From assembly GCA_029881255.1 (NCBI GenBank), contig JAOUMY010000003.1, forward strand, positions 306,732 through 370,731: a DNA stretch of 64,000 nucleotides. The letters are read 5' to 3'. Positions 15,362-25,238 of the stretch are shown here, one piece after another (the stretch's first letter is position 1; every line of letters begins with the position of its first letter). This DNA is from Gammaproteobacteria bacterium (GTDB taxonomy: Bacteria > Pseudomonadota > Gammaproteobacteria > S012-40). The position numbers and the translations under genes were made by a program. The notes below the pieces were generated by a model that saw only the letters and a list, made by a program, of their open reading frames with translations, searched no databases and was not told where the DNA came from.

Positions 15362-18181
15362 ATGGATAAAACCTACGACCCCCAAGCCATAGAACAAAAG
15401 TGGTACAAGACCTGGGAGGATAAAGGCTATTTCGAGCCCAAAGCCAATGCAGCGAATACTGATCACTATTGCATTATGATTCCACCACCTAATGTGACCG
15501 GCAGCCTGCACATGGGACATGGTTTCAATAATACGGTGATGGATACGCTGACCCGCTATAACCGCATGCTGGGTAAGAAAACCCTGTGGCAGCCGGGCAC
15601 CGATCACGCCGGGATCGCAACCCAAATGGTCGTCGAGCGTCAACTCGCGGCACAGAAAAAAACCCGCCACGACCTGGGACGGGAAGACTTCATCAAGCGC
15701 GTATGGGAATGGAAAGGCGAATCCGGCGGCAATATTACCCGTCAGCTACGCCGCCTCGGTTCTTCACTGGACTGGGCGCATGAACGGTTCACCATGGACG
15801 ATGGTTTGTCGGAAGCGGTCAAAGAAGTCTTCGTACGTCTTCACCAAGAAGGTCTGATTTATCGCGGCAAACGCCTGGTCAATTGGGACCCGGTGCTGCA
15901 TACGGCGGTTTCTGATCTCGAAGTATTATCGGAAGAGGAAAACGGATTTCTGTGGCACATGAAATATCCTCTCGTCGATGGTGAAGGGTATTTAGTCGTT
16001 GCCACCACCCGGCCAGAGACCATGCTGGGTGATGCGGCAGTGGCCGTTCACCCCGGCGACGATCGCTACAAGCATTTGATTGGCCAGAAGGTGAAACTGC
16101 CATTTACCGACCGCCTCATTCCTATCATTGCCGACGACTATGTCGATCCCGAATTCGGGACCGGTTGTGTAAAAATCACCCCGGCCCATGACTTTAATGA
16201 CTATCAGGTATGGAATCGCCATCGCGATGAATCCGATATCGCGAGCTTACCCAATGGCGGTCTGATCAATATTTTTACCAAGGACGCCGCCATTATCGGT
16301 GCGACAGACGAACACGGTGATCTCATCCCGCAAGACTTTCATGGCCTGGATCGCTATGAGGCGCGTAAGAAAATTGTCGCCTCGCTAGACGCGCAAAACC
16401 TGCTCGAAAAAACTGACGATCACAAACTCATGGTCCCCAGAGGGGATCGTTCCGGCGCAGTAATTGAGCCCTTCTTAACCGATCAATGGTACGTCAAGGC
16501 TGGACCTCTCGCCGAACCGGCGATCAAGGCGGTTGAAGACGGCAGAATTAAATTTATCCCGGACAACTGGAAGAACACCTATTTCGAATGGATGCGCAAT
16601 ATCGAAGACTGGTGTATTTCACGCCAGATCTGGTGGGGCCATCGCATCCCCGCCTGGTATGACGAAAACGGTGATGTCTTTGTCGGTCGTTCCGAAGAGG
16701 AAGTCCGCAGCAAGCACAAACTTGGTGCGGAAGTCGCGCTGCGTCAGGACGAAGACGTCCTCGACACCTGGTTCTCTTCGGCGCTATGGCCGTTCTCGAC
16801 CCTCGGCTGGCCCGAAAACACCGATAGACTCAAAGCGTTTTATCCAACGCAAGTTCTGGTCACCGGTTTCGACATCATCTTCTTCTGGGTCGCACGCATG
16901 ATCATGATGGGCATGAAATTCATGGACGACGTTCCTTTTCACGAGGTCTACATCCACGGTCTGGTGCGCGACGCGCAGGGCCAGAAGATGTCAAAGTCCA
17001 AAGGCAACGTCCTTGACCCGATTGATTTGATTGACGGAATTGAGCTCGATGCCTTATTGCAAAAACGCACCAGCGGCATGATGCAACCCCATCTGCGCGA
17101 AAAAATCGAAAAGCAAACGCGCAAAGAATTCCCCGATGGCATACCTGCATTCGGCACAGATGCCTTACGCTTTACCTTTGCCGCACTCGCCTCTACCGGA
17201 CGCGATGTGAATTTCGATCTCAATCGCGTCGATGGCTACCGCAATTTTTGCAACAAAATATGGAACGCGGCACGCTACGTGCTCATGAATACGGAAGGTC
17301 AGGACTGTGGTGAATCCGGCGGTGCGCTCGAATTTTCACTTGCTGACCGCTGGATTAGCTCGGCGTTTCAGAAGGCCGCGAAACAGGTAAATGAGTCCTT
17401 GAGTCAATACCGCTTTGACCATGCGGCCCAGGCGATATACGAATTTATCTGGCATGAGTATTGTGACTGGTATCTGGAATTATCCAAGCCAGTCTTGCAA
17501 AGTGAACAGAGTCGCGAAGCGGAAAAACGCGGTACTCGTGCGACTCTGGTAAGAGTTCTTGATCAGACATTGCGCCTGGCGCATCCGATTATGCCTTTTA
17601 TCACTGAGGAAATCTGGCAACGCGTAGCACCACTTGCCGGGGTGGATAGTGAAACGATTATGCTGCAGTCTTATCCTCAATATGATAAAAGCTTTGTAGA
17701 CGAGACGGCAGAAACCGAAATGGATTGGGTGAAGAGCTTCATCCTCGGTGTACGTAAAATACGAAGCGGCATGGATATCGCACCGGGAAAACCATTGCCG
17801 GTATTGTTGCAAAACATGTCTGCGCAGGATGAGAAATTCATCAGCAGCAACAGTCTGTTTGTACAACGTCTAGCCAAACTGGAAAGCATTAACCCGGTAG
17901 GCGAAGACGCCCCGGAGTCGGCAACGGCGCTAGTGGGCAATATGAAGGTCTTAATCCCCTTGGCTGGCCTGATCGACAAGGATGCGGAAACGGCGCGTCT
18001 GAACAAGGAAATAGAAAAACTTGTGAAGAACATCGCGGGGATAGAAGGTAAACTGGGTAATAAGAATTTTGTTGATCGTGCGCCCGAGGACGTGGTCAAC
18101 AAGGAGCGTACCCGACTGGCCGAATTGCAGGCATCTATGGACAGCCTCAGAGAACAGCTGGCCAAGATCGAAAAGCTATAG
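15362..18181 (+). CDS. valS: Valyl-tRNA synthetase
   Basis: Class I aminoacyl-tRNA synthetase that charges tRNA-Val and edits threonyl-tRNA. 939 residues. The HIGH box appears as HMGHG in [10 protein letters not shown] (near residue 45) and the KMSKS loop as [12 protein letters not shown] (near residue 541). Between them lies the CP1 editing domain with [10 protein letters not shown], and [13 protein letters not shown] precedes KMSKS. The last 60 residues are the ValS coiled coil ([11 protein letters not shown]...LRE). The ATG at 15362 is preferred over the in-frame TTG at 15350 because AAGGA lies 5 bases before it. Size is normal for the family. Confidence 0.97.
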   Translation: MDKTYDPQAIEQKWYKTWEDKGYFEPKANAANTDHYCIMIPPPNVTGSLHMGHGFNNTVMDTLTRYNRMLGKKTLWQPGTDHAGIATQMVVERQLAAQKKTRHDLGREDFIKRVWEWKGESGGNITRQLRRLGSSLDWAHERFTMDDGLSEAVKEVFVRLHQEGLIYRGKRLVNWDPVLHTAVSDLEVLSEEENGFLWHMKYPLVDGEGYLVVATTRPETMLGDAAVAVHPGDDRYKHLIGQKVKLPFTDRLIPIIADDYVDPEFGTGCVKITPAHDFNDYQVWNRHRDESDIASLPNGGLINIFTKDAAIIGATDEHGDLIPQDFHGLDRYEARKKIVASLDAQNLLEKTDDHKLMVPRGDRSGAVIEPFLTDQWYVKAGPLAEPAIKAVEDGRIKFIPDNWKNTYFEWMRNIEDWCISRQIWWGHRIPAWYDENGDVFVGRSEEEVRSKHKLGAEVALRQDEDVLDTWFSSALWPFSTLGWPENTDRLKAFYPTQVLVTGFDIIFFWVARMIMMGMKFMDDVPFHEVYIHGLVRDAQGQKMSKSKGNVLDPIDLIDGIELDALLQKRTSGMMQPHLREKIEKQTRKEFPDGIPAFGTDALRFTFAALASTGRDVNFDLNRVDGYRNFCNKIWNAARYVLMNTEGQDCGESGGALEFSLADRWISSAFQKAAKQVNESLSQYRFDHAAQAIYEFIWHEYCDWYLELSKPVLQSEQSREAEKRGTRATLVRVLDQTLRLAHPIMPFITEEIWQRVAPLAGVDSETIMLQSYPQYDKSFVDETAETEMDWVKSFILGVRKIRSGMDIAPGKPLPVLLQNMSAQDEKFISSNSLFVQRLAKLESINPVGEDAPESATALVGNMKVLIPLAGLIDKDAETARLNKEIEKLVKNIAGIEGKLGNKNFVDRAPEDVVNKERTRLAELQASMDSLREQLAKIEKL

Positions 18182-18216
18182 AGCACAGTTTTAAATTTGA
18201 CCCAGAAGGGTCGACA

Positions 18217-18251
18217 TTTTCGAGTAATTAAGTGGCCCGGTTATTCGAAAA
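18217..18251. repeat. Inverted repeat upstream of the RRM gene
   Basis: Arms 18217-18227 and 18241-18251 match in 10 of 11 positions around a 13-base spacer, 40 bases before the RRM gene start. It could be a leader hairpin in the mRNA or an operator. Confidence 0.4.
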
Positions 18252-18291
18252 TGCGAATGTTCGACAGGTCACTTTTTTGAGAGTAACTATA

Positions 18292-18564
18292 GTGAATATT
18301 TACGTTGGAAATCTGGCATATTCGGCCACAGAAGAAGATTTACGTCAGGCGTTCGGAGCTTATGGCGAAGTCAGCAGTGCAAGCATCATCAAAGACAAAT
18401 TTTCCGGTCAGTCAAAAGGCTTTGCATTCGTCGAAATGCCAAATGACAGGGAAGCCCAGGCGGCAATTGACGGGTTAAATGAAAAGCCACTTGGCGGTCG
18501 CAATGTAAAGGTGAATCAAGCTAAACCTCGTGAGAGTCGTCCTTCTCGTCCACCACGACGTTAA
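18292..18564 (+). CDS. Small RRM-domain RNA-binding protein
   Basis: 90 residues from a GTG at 18292, chosen because the RRM begins at once with NIYVGNLAY (RNP2). RNP1 follows as KGFAFVEM, both with the aromatic residues that stack on RNA. The single RRM spans residues 1-80, followed by a short basic tail rich in Arg, Ser and Pro (PRESRPSRPPRR). These small bacterial RRM proteins are similar to cyanobacterial Rbp cold-induced proteins; a role as an RNA chaperone is an inference. A weak GAG lies 8 bases upstream. The leader contains an inverted repeat (18217-18251), and a hairpin follows the stop. Confidence 0.92.
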   Translation: MNIYVGNLAYSATEEDLRQAFGAYGEVSSASIIKDKFSGQSKGFAFVEMPNDREAQAAIDGLNEKPLGGRNVKVNQAKPRESRPSRPPRR

Positions 18565-18576
18565 GCTATGTATATA

Positions 18577-18607
18577 TGACCACACTCCCTTATTAGGGAG
18601 GTGGTCA
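18577..18607. terminator. Hairpin between convergent RRM and beta-propeller genes
   Basis: TGACCAC / GTGGTCA outer arms with an inner CTCCCT / AGGGAG stem (one bulged A) fill the 47-base gap between two convergent stops. No long T-run is present on either strand; a bidirectional terminator is plausible. Confidence 0.55.
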
Positions 18608-18611
18608 TGAG

Positions 18612-19715
18612 CTATTGTTCGGCAAAACCGCTTACTGTCATCGCATAAGGTCCTTCTCCCGTCTTGGCGAGTTCACCTTCTATGCGTGCCAGCGTTCCGT
18701 TATTTGCGTTTCGGTTATATGCCACAACAGTATCCGAACCATTGTTAATAACGTAAACAAAGCGATTACTGGGGTCGACGACGACTGCGTAGGGAAACCA
18801 ATCTGCATCGTAGGGTGAGCCCTGCACTTCGGCCAAGACACCGGTCTCATTATCCAGCTCAAACGCTGTCACATTATGACTTCCCCAATTGGCAACATAG
18901 ACATACTTCTGTGACGCGTCTATGGTAACCGAATAGGGTTGGGCGCCAGAGAAAAAGGGTGAGCCTTTTACCTCTCGCAAGGTTCCGGTATGTTGGTTGA
19001 TTTTATAAACTGACACTGTCGTCGAGCCATAGTTACTCACAAAGGCGAAACGATTATCTGGACTGACTTTTACGTAGATAGGACGCTCGTCCGCACCCAC
19101 TTCCTTGCCTTGTAAAGAAATCTCGCCGGTTTTCGGGTCTATCAAATAGCAACTGACAGAATGGCCATAAAAATTTGTGACATAGGCAAAACGGCCATCA
19201 GGGCTAATATTAATCGAAATCGGGTGCTTGCCTGTTGGCGCCCACATAGACGTGGTCTTCAGTTCACCTTGCTCGGAAACACTCAGGACGTTTACCTTGT
19301 CATCGTCTTCTCGCGTCACATAGGCAAAGCGACCATCAGGCGAGACAACAATGGCATCAGGATAAGTACCAACATCAAAAGGCGAACCCGCAATCTCTTT
19401 TAGCTCGCCATCGTTATTCCTGACTTCAAATCCAGATATATTCTTTGAACCCTGATTGACTACATACACAAAGCGCCCGGACCGGCCCGAAAAAACTGAA
19501 ACCGGATAGCGACCTGTTTTATATGGAGAGCCTTTGACTGGCAACAAACGACCATCGTCTGGAGCGACTTTGAACACGGAAAGCGTGTTACTGCCTTGAT
19601 TTGCCGAATAGACAAACTCGCTTTCTGTATGCATGGCCTTTGCGGCCCATAGATTCGCGGAAAAAAAACCGAACAATACCCACAGCATTGCTGCTGAAAC
19701 ACACCGCCTTATCAT
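18612..19715 (-). CDS. Exported seven-bladed beta-propeller (lactonase / YncE-like) protein
   Basis: About 367 residues, exported by a signal peptide ending near LWAAKA. The mature part is a chain of repeated blades, each with an [F/Y]VY[S/V]-type strand, a following NxG[S/D] turn (SANQGSN, VVNQGSK, VSNYGST, VANWGSH, VINNGSD) and a SPDGRFAYV or SPDNRFAFV element. This is the lactonase/6-phosphogluconolactonase-like propeller fold (PF10282-like or YVTN repeat). The signal peptide argues against a cytosolic phosphogluconolactonase; the substrate is unknown. I prefer the ATG at 19715 (GAGGG upstream, direct signal peptide) over the ATG at 19760, which has no ribosome-binding site and adds a hydrophilic leader. 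It lies divergent to the small gene at 19865. Confidence 0.85.
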   Translation of the reverse strand: MIRRCVSAAMLWVLFGFFSANLWAAKAMHTESEFVYSANQGSNTLSVFKVAPDDGRLLPVKGSPYKTGRYPVSVFSGRSGRFVYVVNQGSKNISGFEVRNNDGELKEIAGSPFDVGTYPDAIVVSPDGRFAYVTREDDDKVNVLSVSEQGELKTTSMWAPTGKHPISINISPDGRFAYVTNFYGHSVSCYLIDPKTGEISLQGKEVGADERPIYVKVSPDNRFAFVSNYGSTTVSVYKINQHTGTLREVKGSPFFSGAQPYSVTIDASQKYVYVANWGSHNVTAFELDNETGVLAEVQGSPYDADWFPYAVVVDPSNRFVYVINNGSDTVVAYNRNANNGTLARIEGELAKTGEGPYAMTVSGFAEQ

Positions 19716-19864
19716 CCTGCGTCCCTCACCATTCTGGATTTTTCTTGGTTGTGTCATCATAGTGTAATGGAGATCAGGAATAAACCCGCTGTGCCTGAAA
19801 CGATAGTCAAATTCGACTATTTTTTAGAGAGGCGAGGATTTCAATAGCGTGATGGTTGTCTTGC

Positions 19865-20092
19865 ATGAGTGAAGATATAAATACACTGATAAATTCCCTG
19901 GTGCCGGATTGGGCAAACTGGGTCGCACAGGACGAAGATGGGTATTGGTGGGCGTTTGAAGCCGAGCCCCACATTGCCGATATTTCCTGGTATGAAAACG
20001 AAGTCGGTCGTTGTATTCGTTTGATTCAGACAGAATCAATCAGTCATTGGCGGGAAACGCTATTCACCATAGATCGTCTCGGAATGATGTGA
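19865..20092 (+). CDS. Small Trp-rich conserved-looking protein
   Basis: 75 residues, function unknown. The composition looks like a real folded protein: PDWANWVAQDEDGYWWAFE, DISWYENEVGR and SHWRETL segments, rich in Trp and acidic residues. I have an impression of similar small proteins in other gammaproteobacteria but cannot verify it. The ATG at 19865 is chosen; a TTG three codons upstream is an alternative, and no strong ribosome-binding site is seen. It lies between the divergent propeller gene and the convergent thioesterase gene. Confidence 0.62.
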   Translation: MSEDINTLINSLVPDWANWVAQDEDGYWWAFEAEPHIADISWYENEVGRCIRLIQTESISHWRETLFTIDRLGMM

Positions 20093-20117
20093 ACGAGGTG
20101 TTAAGGTATGGCGCGGC

Positions 20118-20510
20118 CTAGGATCCCTGTTCCACCAGGCGAGGCTTGCCCTCGTCGTCAACAGCCACATACGTCAAAGTAGCCTCTGTAACTTTGATAA
20201 TCTCAGACATCCGGCCGCGTTCGGCAAACACTTCGACAAACACCGTCAACGAGGTATTGCCGACTTTCGTTACATCGGCATAACAGGAAATCAGATCGCC
20301 AACGAAAACCGGTTTGTGAAATTGAAACTCACTGACAGCAACGGTGACAACGCGTCCTTTAGCGCGACGTATCGCCACTACACTTCCGGCGATATCCACC
20401 TGCGACATAATCCACCCACCAAAAATATTGCCTGCGGAGTTGGTATCCCGAGGCATAGGCATTAATCGAAGAACAGGATCTTTATCGTGTGGCAGCTTGT
20501 CTTTGTGCAT
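20118..20510 (-). CDS. yciA: Acyl-CoA thioesterase, YciA family hotdog protein
   Basis: 130 residues of a hotdog fold. The family signature is clear: DTNSAGNIFGGWIMSQVDIAG (active-site Asn and Asp region and central helix), followed by VVTVAVSEFQFHKPVFVGDLISCYADV. It hydrolyses acyl-CoA thioesters in the cytosol, and YciA homologues act on a broad chain-length range. Length is normal for YciA. It lies 37 bases after the large lipoprotein gene on the same strand, so read-through from the end of the gsp region is possible, but no functional link is evident. Confidence 0.92.
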   Translation of the reverse strand: MHKDKLPHDKDPVLRLMPMPRDTNSAGNIFGGWIMSQVDIAGSVVAIRRAKGRVVTVAVSEFQFHKPVFVGDLISCYADVTKVGNTSLTVFVEVFAERGRMSEIIKVTEATLTYVAVDDEGKPRLVEQGS

Positions 20511-20547
20511 GTGCCAAGGGTAATCCAGCCATGCTTATGTGACAAGC

Positions 20548-22512
20548 TTATTCCGGTTTCACCCGAAAATAGCCATAGCTAAGAGGAGAACGAGACAAAA
20601 TGCGATTTTCCCTGTCCACTAAATGCGCATACACATCGATGCGACACTGCACCATGCTATCGGCTATGGAGTTTAGATCGGCACACCGTTGCGTGTCACA
20701 CACATCGGAGATGAGAACATTCTCACCTTCAAACAATGTGGAGGTGGCTGGTGTTTCGCATTCGCTGGTACCTGAGGAGTAATAACGAATCAGGCGCTCC
20801 AGACGAAAGCGATAACTGTATTTTATCTTCGCCCCTTCTGGCACGCCTTCTAATCCCGAAAGCATTTCGTCCTGCGCAGGCAAATGCATCACCGGACGTT
20901 TTTCATCAACCCGCGTCGGTTTGGAGTAGGAATAACTGACAGGCGCTCCGTCGGCATAACTGATTTGCGGTTTTTTCAGTGTCCAGTGTCGGGTATTTAG
21001 CGTGTGGGTCGCAGCCTTTAACTGACGTTGTTGTGTGTCCATGGCGAACATGCGTGCCTCAACGGTATAGCTTACGTCCTTGTCCGGTGAAACGCAGGCA
21101 TCATCCAGTTCTTCCGCATACATATTGTCTCTATCACCGTCCTTTAAAAACATGGATGCTTGGTGCGTACTATTGGTTATCAATGCTGTTTCATCAGAGG
21201 ATTTCACTCGCACGGAATGTAATCTGTCCTCGTCGGAGTGGGCGGGTGCATTTACAAAAACACGCGCTTGCAAGGCGACTTTCTTAACCCGTCTACAGTC
21301 CTGACTGTCGACATGATAAATCTGAGCCTCCATCACGGCGGGTCTGTCGAGACGCGCATCCTGTGTTAACAGAAAAAAACTATGGGCCAGCATTTTCGTT
21401 GCAGGCTTGCACAAACGGATGGTTTCCCCACCTGATTCCAGATACATCCACAACACCACTGCCTGATCCGGGTCGAGGCGCGTATAAAAATCTATGTCAT
21501 TTACACCCAGCCGTCTCAGTGAGTAAACAAACAATTTTTGCATACGCTCAACATGACGATAGTCGACACCTTCATCATTCAGGGCGGCGTATCCCTGTTG
21601 AATTTGCGCCTGAAAATCCGCCAACACTTCTTCGGGATGACGATCAATCTGATTTTGATTGGCACTGACATAGGCATCTATCACCTCTTGCACACTAAAT
21701 GTCCGCCCTGCCTGTGCCGACGCACCAACCGCCTGCGCAATGCCAAATGGTAAGGCCACAAAATCGTCTAGCGGCGCACAGGCAGTCTGCATTATGTCAC
21801 GCATATATACCGCCCACTCATCCACTGTCGCCTCATTGTTGCGCAAGCCGTACCACCAGGCTTCAAAGTAAAACCGATGCGCCGCGAGCGCGCTATTGTT
21901 CGCCGCGTGTAGCAAGCCCTGACCGAACTTTTCCAATCGATGCGATCTGGAACGCTTTGCTGACAGTTTTTCAATATCGCCTTTCATGTAGCGTAATTCT
22001 TCATTCACCATCCGCGAAACGAGATCAAACGTTTCGGGAGACGGTAATGCCCAACGGTTTTCAGGTAAGCGCGATATTGTTTCGCGTAACAGGTGTGTAT
22101 GAACTGTACTGAGGATATCGATTCGTATGTACGCCGATTCTCGCGGTGCAATAGAGGCCATCAGGTGGAAGCCACGGTGCGAACTTTCAAACTCGTAGTA
22201 ATAGTCGTACCCAATACCATTGGTCATGACGCTGCTTTCCACATCCGAGAAAGCAAACATGCCGGAGGCATCACTGACTACACGCTGGAGCTCCTCGCGC
22301 TGCTTACCTTGAACCTTGAACAAGATAACTTCGGCACCGCCGAGTGGCAGGGGCACCTCACCCACAAGCGCACCATCCAATTCGCCTGAAATAGCAATAG
22401 GCTTGGAATATCGCAGTACGTTCTGAAAAGGCTCTGGTTCCCCGACCAGGGAACAAGCACTCAGAAAAAAGCTAACTAGAACTAAGGTGGTAACACCTTG
22501 GTTTCGGCGCAT
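20548..22512 (-). CDS. Large predicted lipoprotein of unknown function downstream of gspN
   Basis: 654 residues, not recognised. The signal peptide ends in a lipobox (FFLSAC, Cys near 20), so the protein is probably lipid-anchored in the outer or inner membrane. Residues 40-130 look like a carboxypeptidase-regulatory or transthyretin-like beta domain (GGAEVILFKVQG, then DASGMFAFSDVE). The middle (about 130-340) is helical. The C-terminal third is beta-rich with paired cysteines (SQDCRR, DDACVSPD, SECETPA, VCDTQRCAD, VQCRIDV) that could form disulfides. It starts 202 bases below gspN on the same strand and may depend on, or help, type II secretion; this is positional inference only. Confidence 0.85.
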   Translation of the reverse strand: MRRNQGVTTLVLVSFFLSACSLVGEPEPFQNVLRYSKPIAISGELDGALVGEVPLPLGGAEVILFKVQGKQREELQRVVSDASGMFAFSDVESSVMTNGIGYDYYYEFESSHRGFHLMASIAPRESAYIRIDILSTVHTHLLRETISRLPENRWALPSPETFDLVSRMVNEELRYMKGDIEKLSAKRSRSHRLEKFGQGLLHAANNSALAAHRFYFEAWWYGLRNNEATVDEWAVYMRDIMQTACAPLDDFVALPFGIAQAVGASAQAGRTFSVQEVIDAYVSANQNQIDRHPEEVLADFQAQIQQGYAALNDEGVDYRHVERMQKLFVYSLRRLGVNDIDFYTRLDPDQAVVLWMYLESGGETIRLCKPATKMLAHSFFLLTQDARLDRPAVMEAQIYHVDSQDCRRVKKVALQARVFVNAPAHSDEDRLHSVRVKSSDETALITNSTHQASMFLKDGDRDNMYAEELDDACVSPDKDVSYTVEARMFAMDTQQRQLKAATHTLNTRHWTLKKPQISYADGAPVSYSYSKPTRVDEKRPVMHLPAQDEMLSGLEGVPEGAKIKYSYRFRLERLIRYYSSGTSECETPATSTLFEGENVLISDVCDTQRCADLNSIADSMVQCRIDVYAHLVDRENRILSRSPLSYGYFRVKPE

Positions 22513-22714
22513 ACTCAGACCTGTTACAACTATCTGATGCCGTCCGTAACATCCGGGGTTTTCGCAATTGAAACATCTATAAATAGAATTATCGGAAAAA
22601 CCTTAAATCATCCAAGGGGGAAAAGACTGAGTTGTGAACCATGCAGAGGCGAAATGTGAACCAGGCACGGTCCACACTTAGAATACAAATTTCAAACGCA
22701 CGATAGAATGTGGC

Positions 22715-23503
22715 TTATTTGAAAAGAAATCCCAAGGTTTTGATATTTCCAGCGTTCTTAATCTGAACCTTGCCCTGTGCATCCGGCCGTCCCATCATGC
22801 TCAGAGAACGGGCCAGGGGCGAATTGCTACCCTCTCGAGAGGCGAATGCGCCATCGAAATTATATGCACCATCCGGCGCCAGGGTTAATTTACCGCTAGC
22901 TTCAAGAGGCCCGCCACCGTCGCCAAGCGTGGCTTCAATACCGGCATCGGTCGTCTGCAGGTTTGCACTTAAATCGCCGAGCACTATGCGTTGAGGAAAG
23001 CGGGTTTCAGCGCTATTCCAAACTACGCGGCCCTGTGCTTCACTGACAAGACCGTCACTCAGAACCAGTGATTCCAGGTTTAAACCAAGATCGCCTTCGA
23101 GTTTTATCGCCGGCAATCTCGCCATACGGACGATGTCACTCATCGGCATACGCGCGCGGATATTTTTAGCTAGCATATCGCCACCCAAGGTGCGATACAG
23201 TTCCGCCTTGACGCTACCGTCACCCAGCTTGAAATTCAAACCCAGTCCGACGCGTCCAAGCAGCAGAGAACTTGGATATAACTCCCAACTTAAATCCCGT
23301 AAGGTATTACCTGAAGCGCTGACAAAAGCTGCTTTTCCAGACCAGACCGTACCACTGACGCGATACAACTTTACCTTTGCAGGCAATGCCTCCAAGGTGT
23401 CCGAAAACAATCCATAAACCAATGTGGCAGGAATCTGAGTAATCAGAAAGACCAGATAAAGAACGACGCCAAAAAGTGTGTAGCGCTTCCAGTACTGCGT
23501 CAC
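22715..23503 (-). CDS. gspN: GspN, type II secretion system protein N
   Basis: 262 residues with one N-terminal membrane anchor (about 10-35) and a periplasmic beta-rich domain resembling AsmA-type repeats (LEGDLGLNLESLVLSDG; GDLSANLQTTDAGIEA). This matches GspN, an accessory inner-membrane component of some type II systems. The GTG start at 23503 overlaps the gspM stop by 4 bases, so it is translationally coupled. It is the last gene of the gspGHIJKLMN run. No terminator is visible in the 202 bases before the next gene. Confidence 0.88.
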   Translation of the reverse strand: MTQYWKRYTLFGVVLYLVFLITQIPATLVYGLFSDTLEALPAKVKLYRVSGTVWSGKAAFVSASGNTLRDLSWELYPSSLLLGRVGLGLNFKLGDGSVKAELYRTLGGDMLAKNIRARMPMSDIVRMARLPAIKLEGDLGLNLESLVLSDGLVSEAQGRVVWNSAETRFPQRIVLGDLSANLQTTDAGIEATLGDGGGPLEASGKLTLAPDGAYNFDGAFASREGSNSPLARSLSMMGRPDAQGKVQIKNAGNIKTLGFLFK

Positions 23504-24006
23504 GATGCTCCCCCTGCGAAGACCAGACGCACATTTACGCGACCAGGTGCATTCTCTTTATCAACGGCTACGGATTCAATCTGAAGAGAGTAGTTGCGCT
23601 CAAGATTTTCCAGCCAGGTAACGACGTCATCGAAAGAGGCCTGCTCTAACCACACGCGCACTTTGTCGCCGCCATCGGGTTCAACCCGCTTCATGGCGTC
23701 GCCAAGATTACCGGCCTTGGCAGTGCGATCAATCACACCCAATAATGACTGACCACCGGCGCCGACCGCGGCCTTGCGTGTACCGGAAGAACGCGTTAAA
23801 CGCTTGACCTCCTGCGCTGAATCCTCCATCCACTTGAGCAATTTACGCTGCTCTTCCACCTGTTTTTCCAGACTTTTGGCCTCGTCCATGACGGGTTCGA
23901 GGATACCAAGAAAAAGAATCATCAGCCCGAGCACGACTCCGGCAACGCCAAGCAAGAGACGCTCGCGCGGATTAAGTTGCTGCCAATACTGCTTGATCTC
24001 ATCCAT
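23500..24006 (-). CDS. gspM: GspM, inner-membrane platform protein
   Basis: 168 residues. A short cytoplasmic N-terminus (MDEIKQYWQQLNPRERLL) leads into one membrane helix (about 18-37), followed by a coiled-coil region and a C-terminal ferredoxin-like periplasmic domain. This is the standard GspM layout; the early W-x-x-L-x-P-R-E-R motif is typical. GspM pairs with GspL in the inner-membrane assembly platform. It lies 3 bases after gspL and overlaps gspN. Confidence 0.92.
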   Translation of the reverse strand: MDEIKQYWQQLNPRERLLLGVAGVVLGLMILFLGILEPVMDEAKSLEKQVEEQRKLLKWMEDSAQEVKRLTRSSGTRKAAVGAGGQSLLGVIDRTAKAGNLGDAMKRVEPDGGDKVRVWLEQASFDDVVTWLENLERNYSLQIESVAVDKENAPGRVNVRLVFAGGAS

Positions 24007-24009
24007 ACG

Positions 24010-25236
24010 CTAACTCTTCTTGATATTGATCCGGCCTTGCACCTTGTTATCACGTGCAGCCGCAGATTGAATTTCCACCTTAAGTTTACCGTCGGCGCCC
24101 AGTCGTTGTTTCAATTCGTCTAACACCTGCAAATTGTTTACTTCAAGTTCAACGTCAAGCGTGTCGTTTTTAAAACGCACACTGCGCAATACCAGCCCGC
24201 TGGTCTGACGGAAAGCACTGCCAGTATCACCGAGCAGATTTAGAAAACCGTTTTCTACCGTACCGCCACCTTTTAAAGCTTCGAGTTGTCGCTGCATCTG
24301 CACTTTGGGATTGACGACTTTTTTGGCGTCGGGGAATGCGCTTCGATAAGTCTTTTCAATTTCCGCGTTGAGTCGCTCTTTCTCGGCATCAAGCACTGAA
24401 ACGTCGTAAATGGAAATACCCAATTGCAAAACAAACCATGCCCCGGCCAGGGACGCAGCGAAACGCCACGGGCGTAAAATTTTTCCGATTTGTTCGCGAC
24501 GACTATAATCGCCTTGAAGCAGATTAATATTCTTGTCCAGCGCAATGCCTTTTCGTTCCCGCGCCAAATAATCCAGAATTCCACCGGTGGATTCCCGCTG
24601 CTCAAATGCCACGTCTTCCACATCGGGACGCACCAACTCCACCATCGACTCGGCACCATAAAAAATCAATTGCGCAGGCTTTTTATCTTCAGCCTCTTCC
24701 AGCATCAAACTCAACATAAAGGCTGCGTTATCGATGTCGAAACTCATGTTCTGCTGATCCGGTCTCACCACATAGAGTAAATCACCGTCGGCAAACAAGG
24801 CCCAGGTATCATCCATTGAGGGCAAAGACAATATATCTGCTAGCAATGCATGCGGATAAATACTGGCCTCGCTCAAGGCCGCCATCCACTCATCCATCTT
24901 GTGGCGCGCCACCACGATTGTGTTCACCGCGCCATCACTACCACGGGCGCCTACGGCAAAATGCGTATCCTCGACGATGTCGGCAACCTGATCCTCAATT
25001 GCAAAAGGTATGGCCTTGAGCATGCGTTGCTTGTTAGTGGTCGGGACGTTCACGCGAGTCAGATTAACATCCGTTCCCGGCACCATGACGATGATTTGTG
25101 CACCACTGGTTTGAGAAGCCAGATCTGAAAGTGAACCGCTGGCGACAGGCGTCGCGCCAACGCCGGGATCGATGCGCACCCAGTGCACACTCTGAAAGGG
25201 CTCACGCGCCAGTTGTATGATTAATTGAGTCGCCAT
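24010..25236 (-). CDS. gspL: GspL, inner-membrane platform protein
   Basis: 408 residues. The cytoplasmic actin-like domain (about 1-245) includes the family segment VPGTDVNLTRVNVP. A membrane helix lies near 260-280 and is followed by a periplasmic ferredoxin-like domain. GspL recruits the GspE ATPase to the membrane through its cytoplasmic domain and binds GspM through the periplasmic part. The order K-L-M-N with 2-3-base spacings indicates one operon. Confidence 0.94.
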   Translation of the reverse strand: MATQLIIQLAREPFQSVHWVRIDPGVGATPVASGSLSDLASQTSGAQIIVMVPGTDVNLTRVNVPTTNKQRMLKAIPFAIEDQVADIVEDTHFAVGARGSDGAVNTIVVARHKMDEWMAALSEASIYPHALLADILSLPSMDDTWALFADGDLLYVVRPDQQNMSFDIDNAAFMLSLMLEEAEDKKPAQLIFYGAESMVELVRPDVEDVAFEQRESTGGILDYLARERKGIALDKNINLLQGDYSRREQIGKILRPWRFAASLAGAWFVLQLGISIYDVSVLDAEKERLNAEIEKTYRSAFPDAKKVVNPKVQMQRQLEALKGGGTVENGFLNLLGDTGSAFRQTSGLVLRSVRFKNDTLDVELEVNNLQVLDELKQRLGADGKLKVEIQSAAARDNKVQGRINIKKS

Positions 25237-25238
25237 AA

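Noticed and set aside
22513-22714. Hidden gene or terminator between gspN and the lipoprotein
   Set aside because: Neither a convincing open frame nor a stem with T-run is visible.
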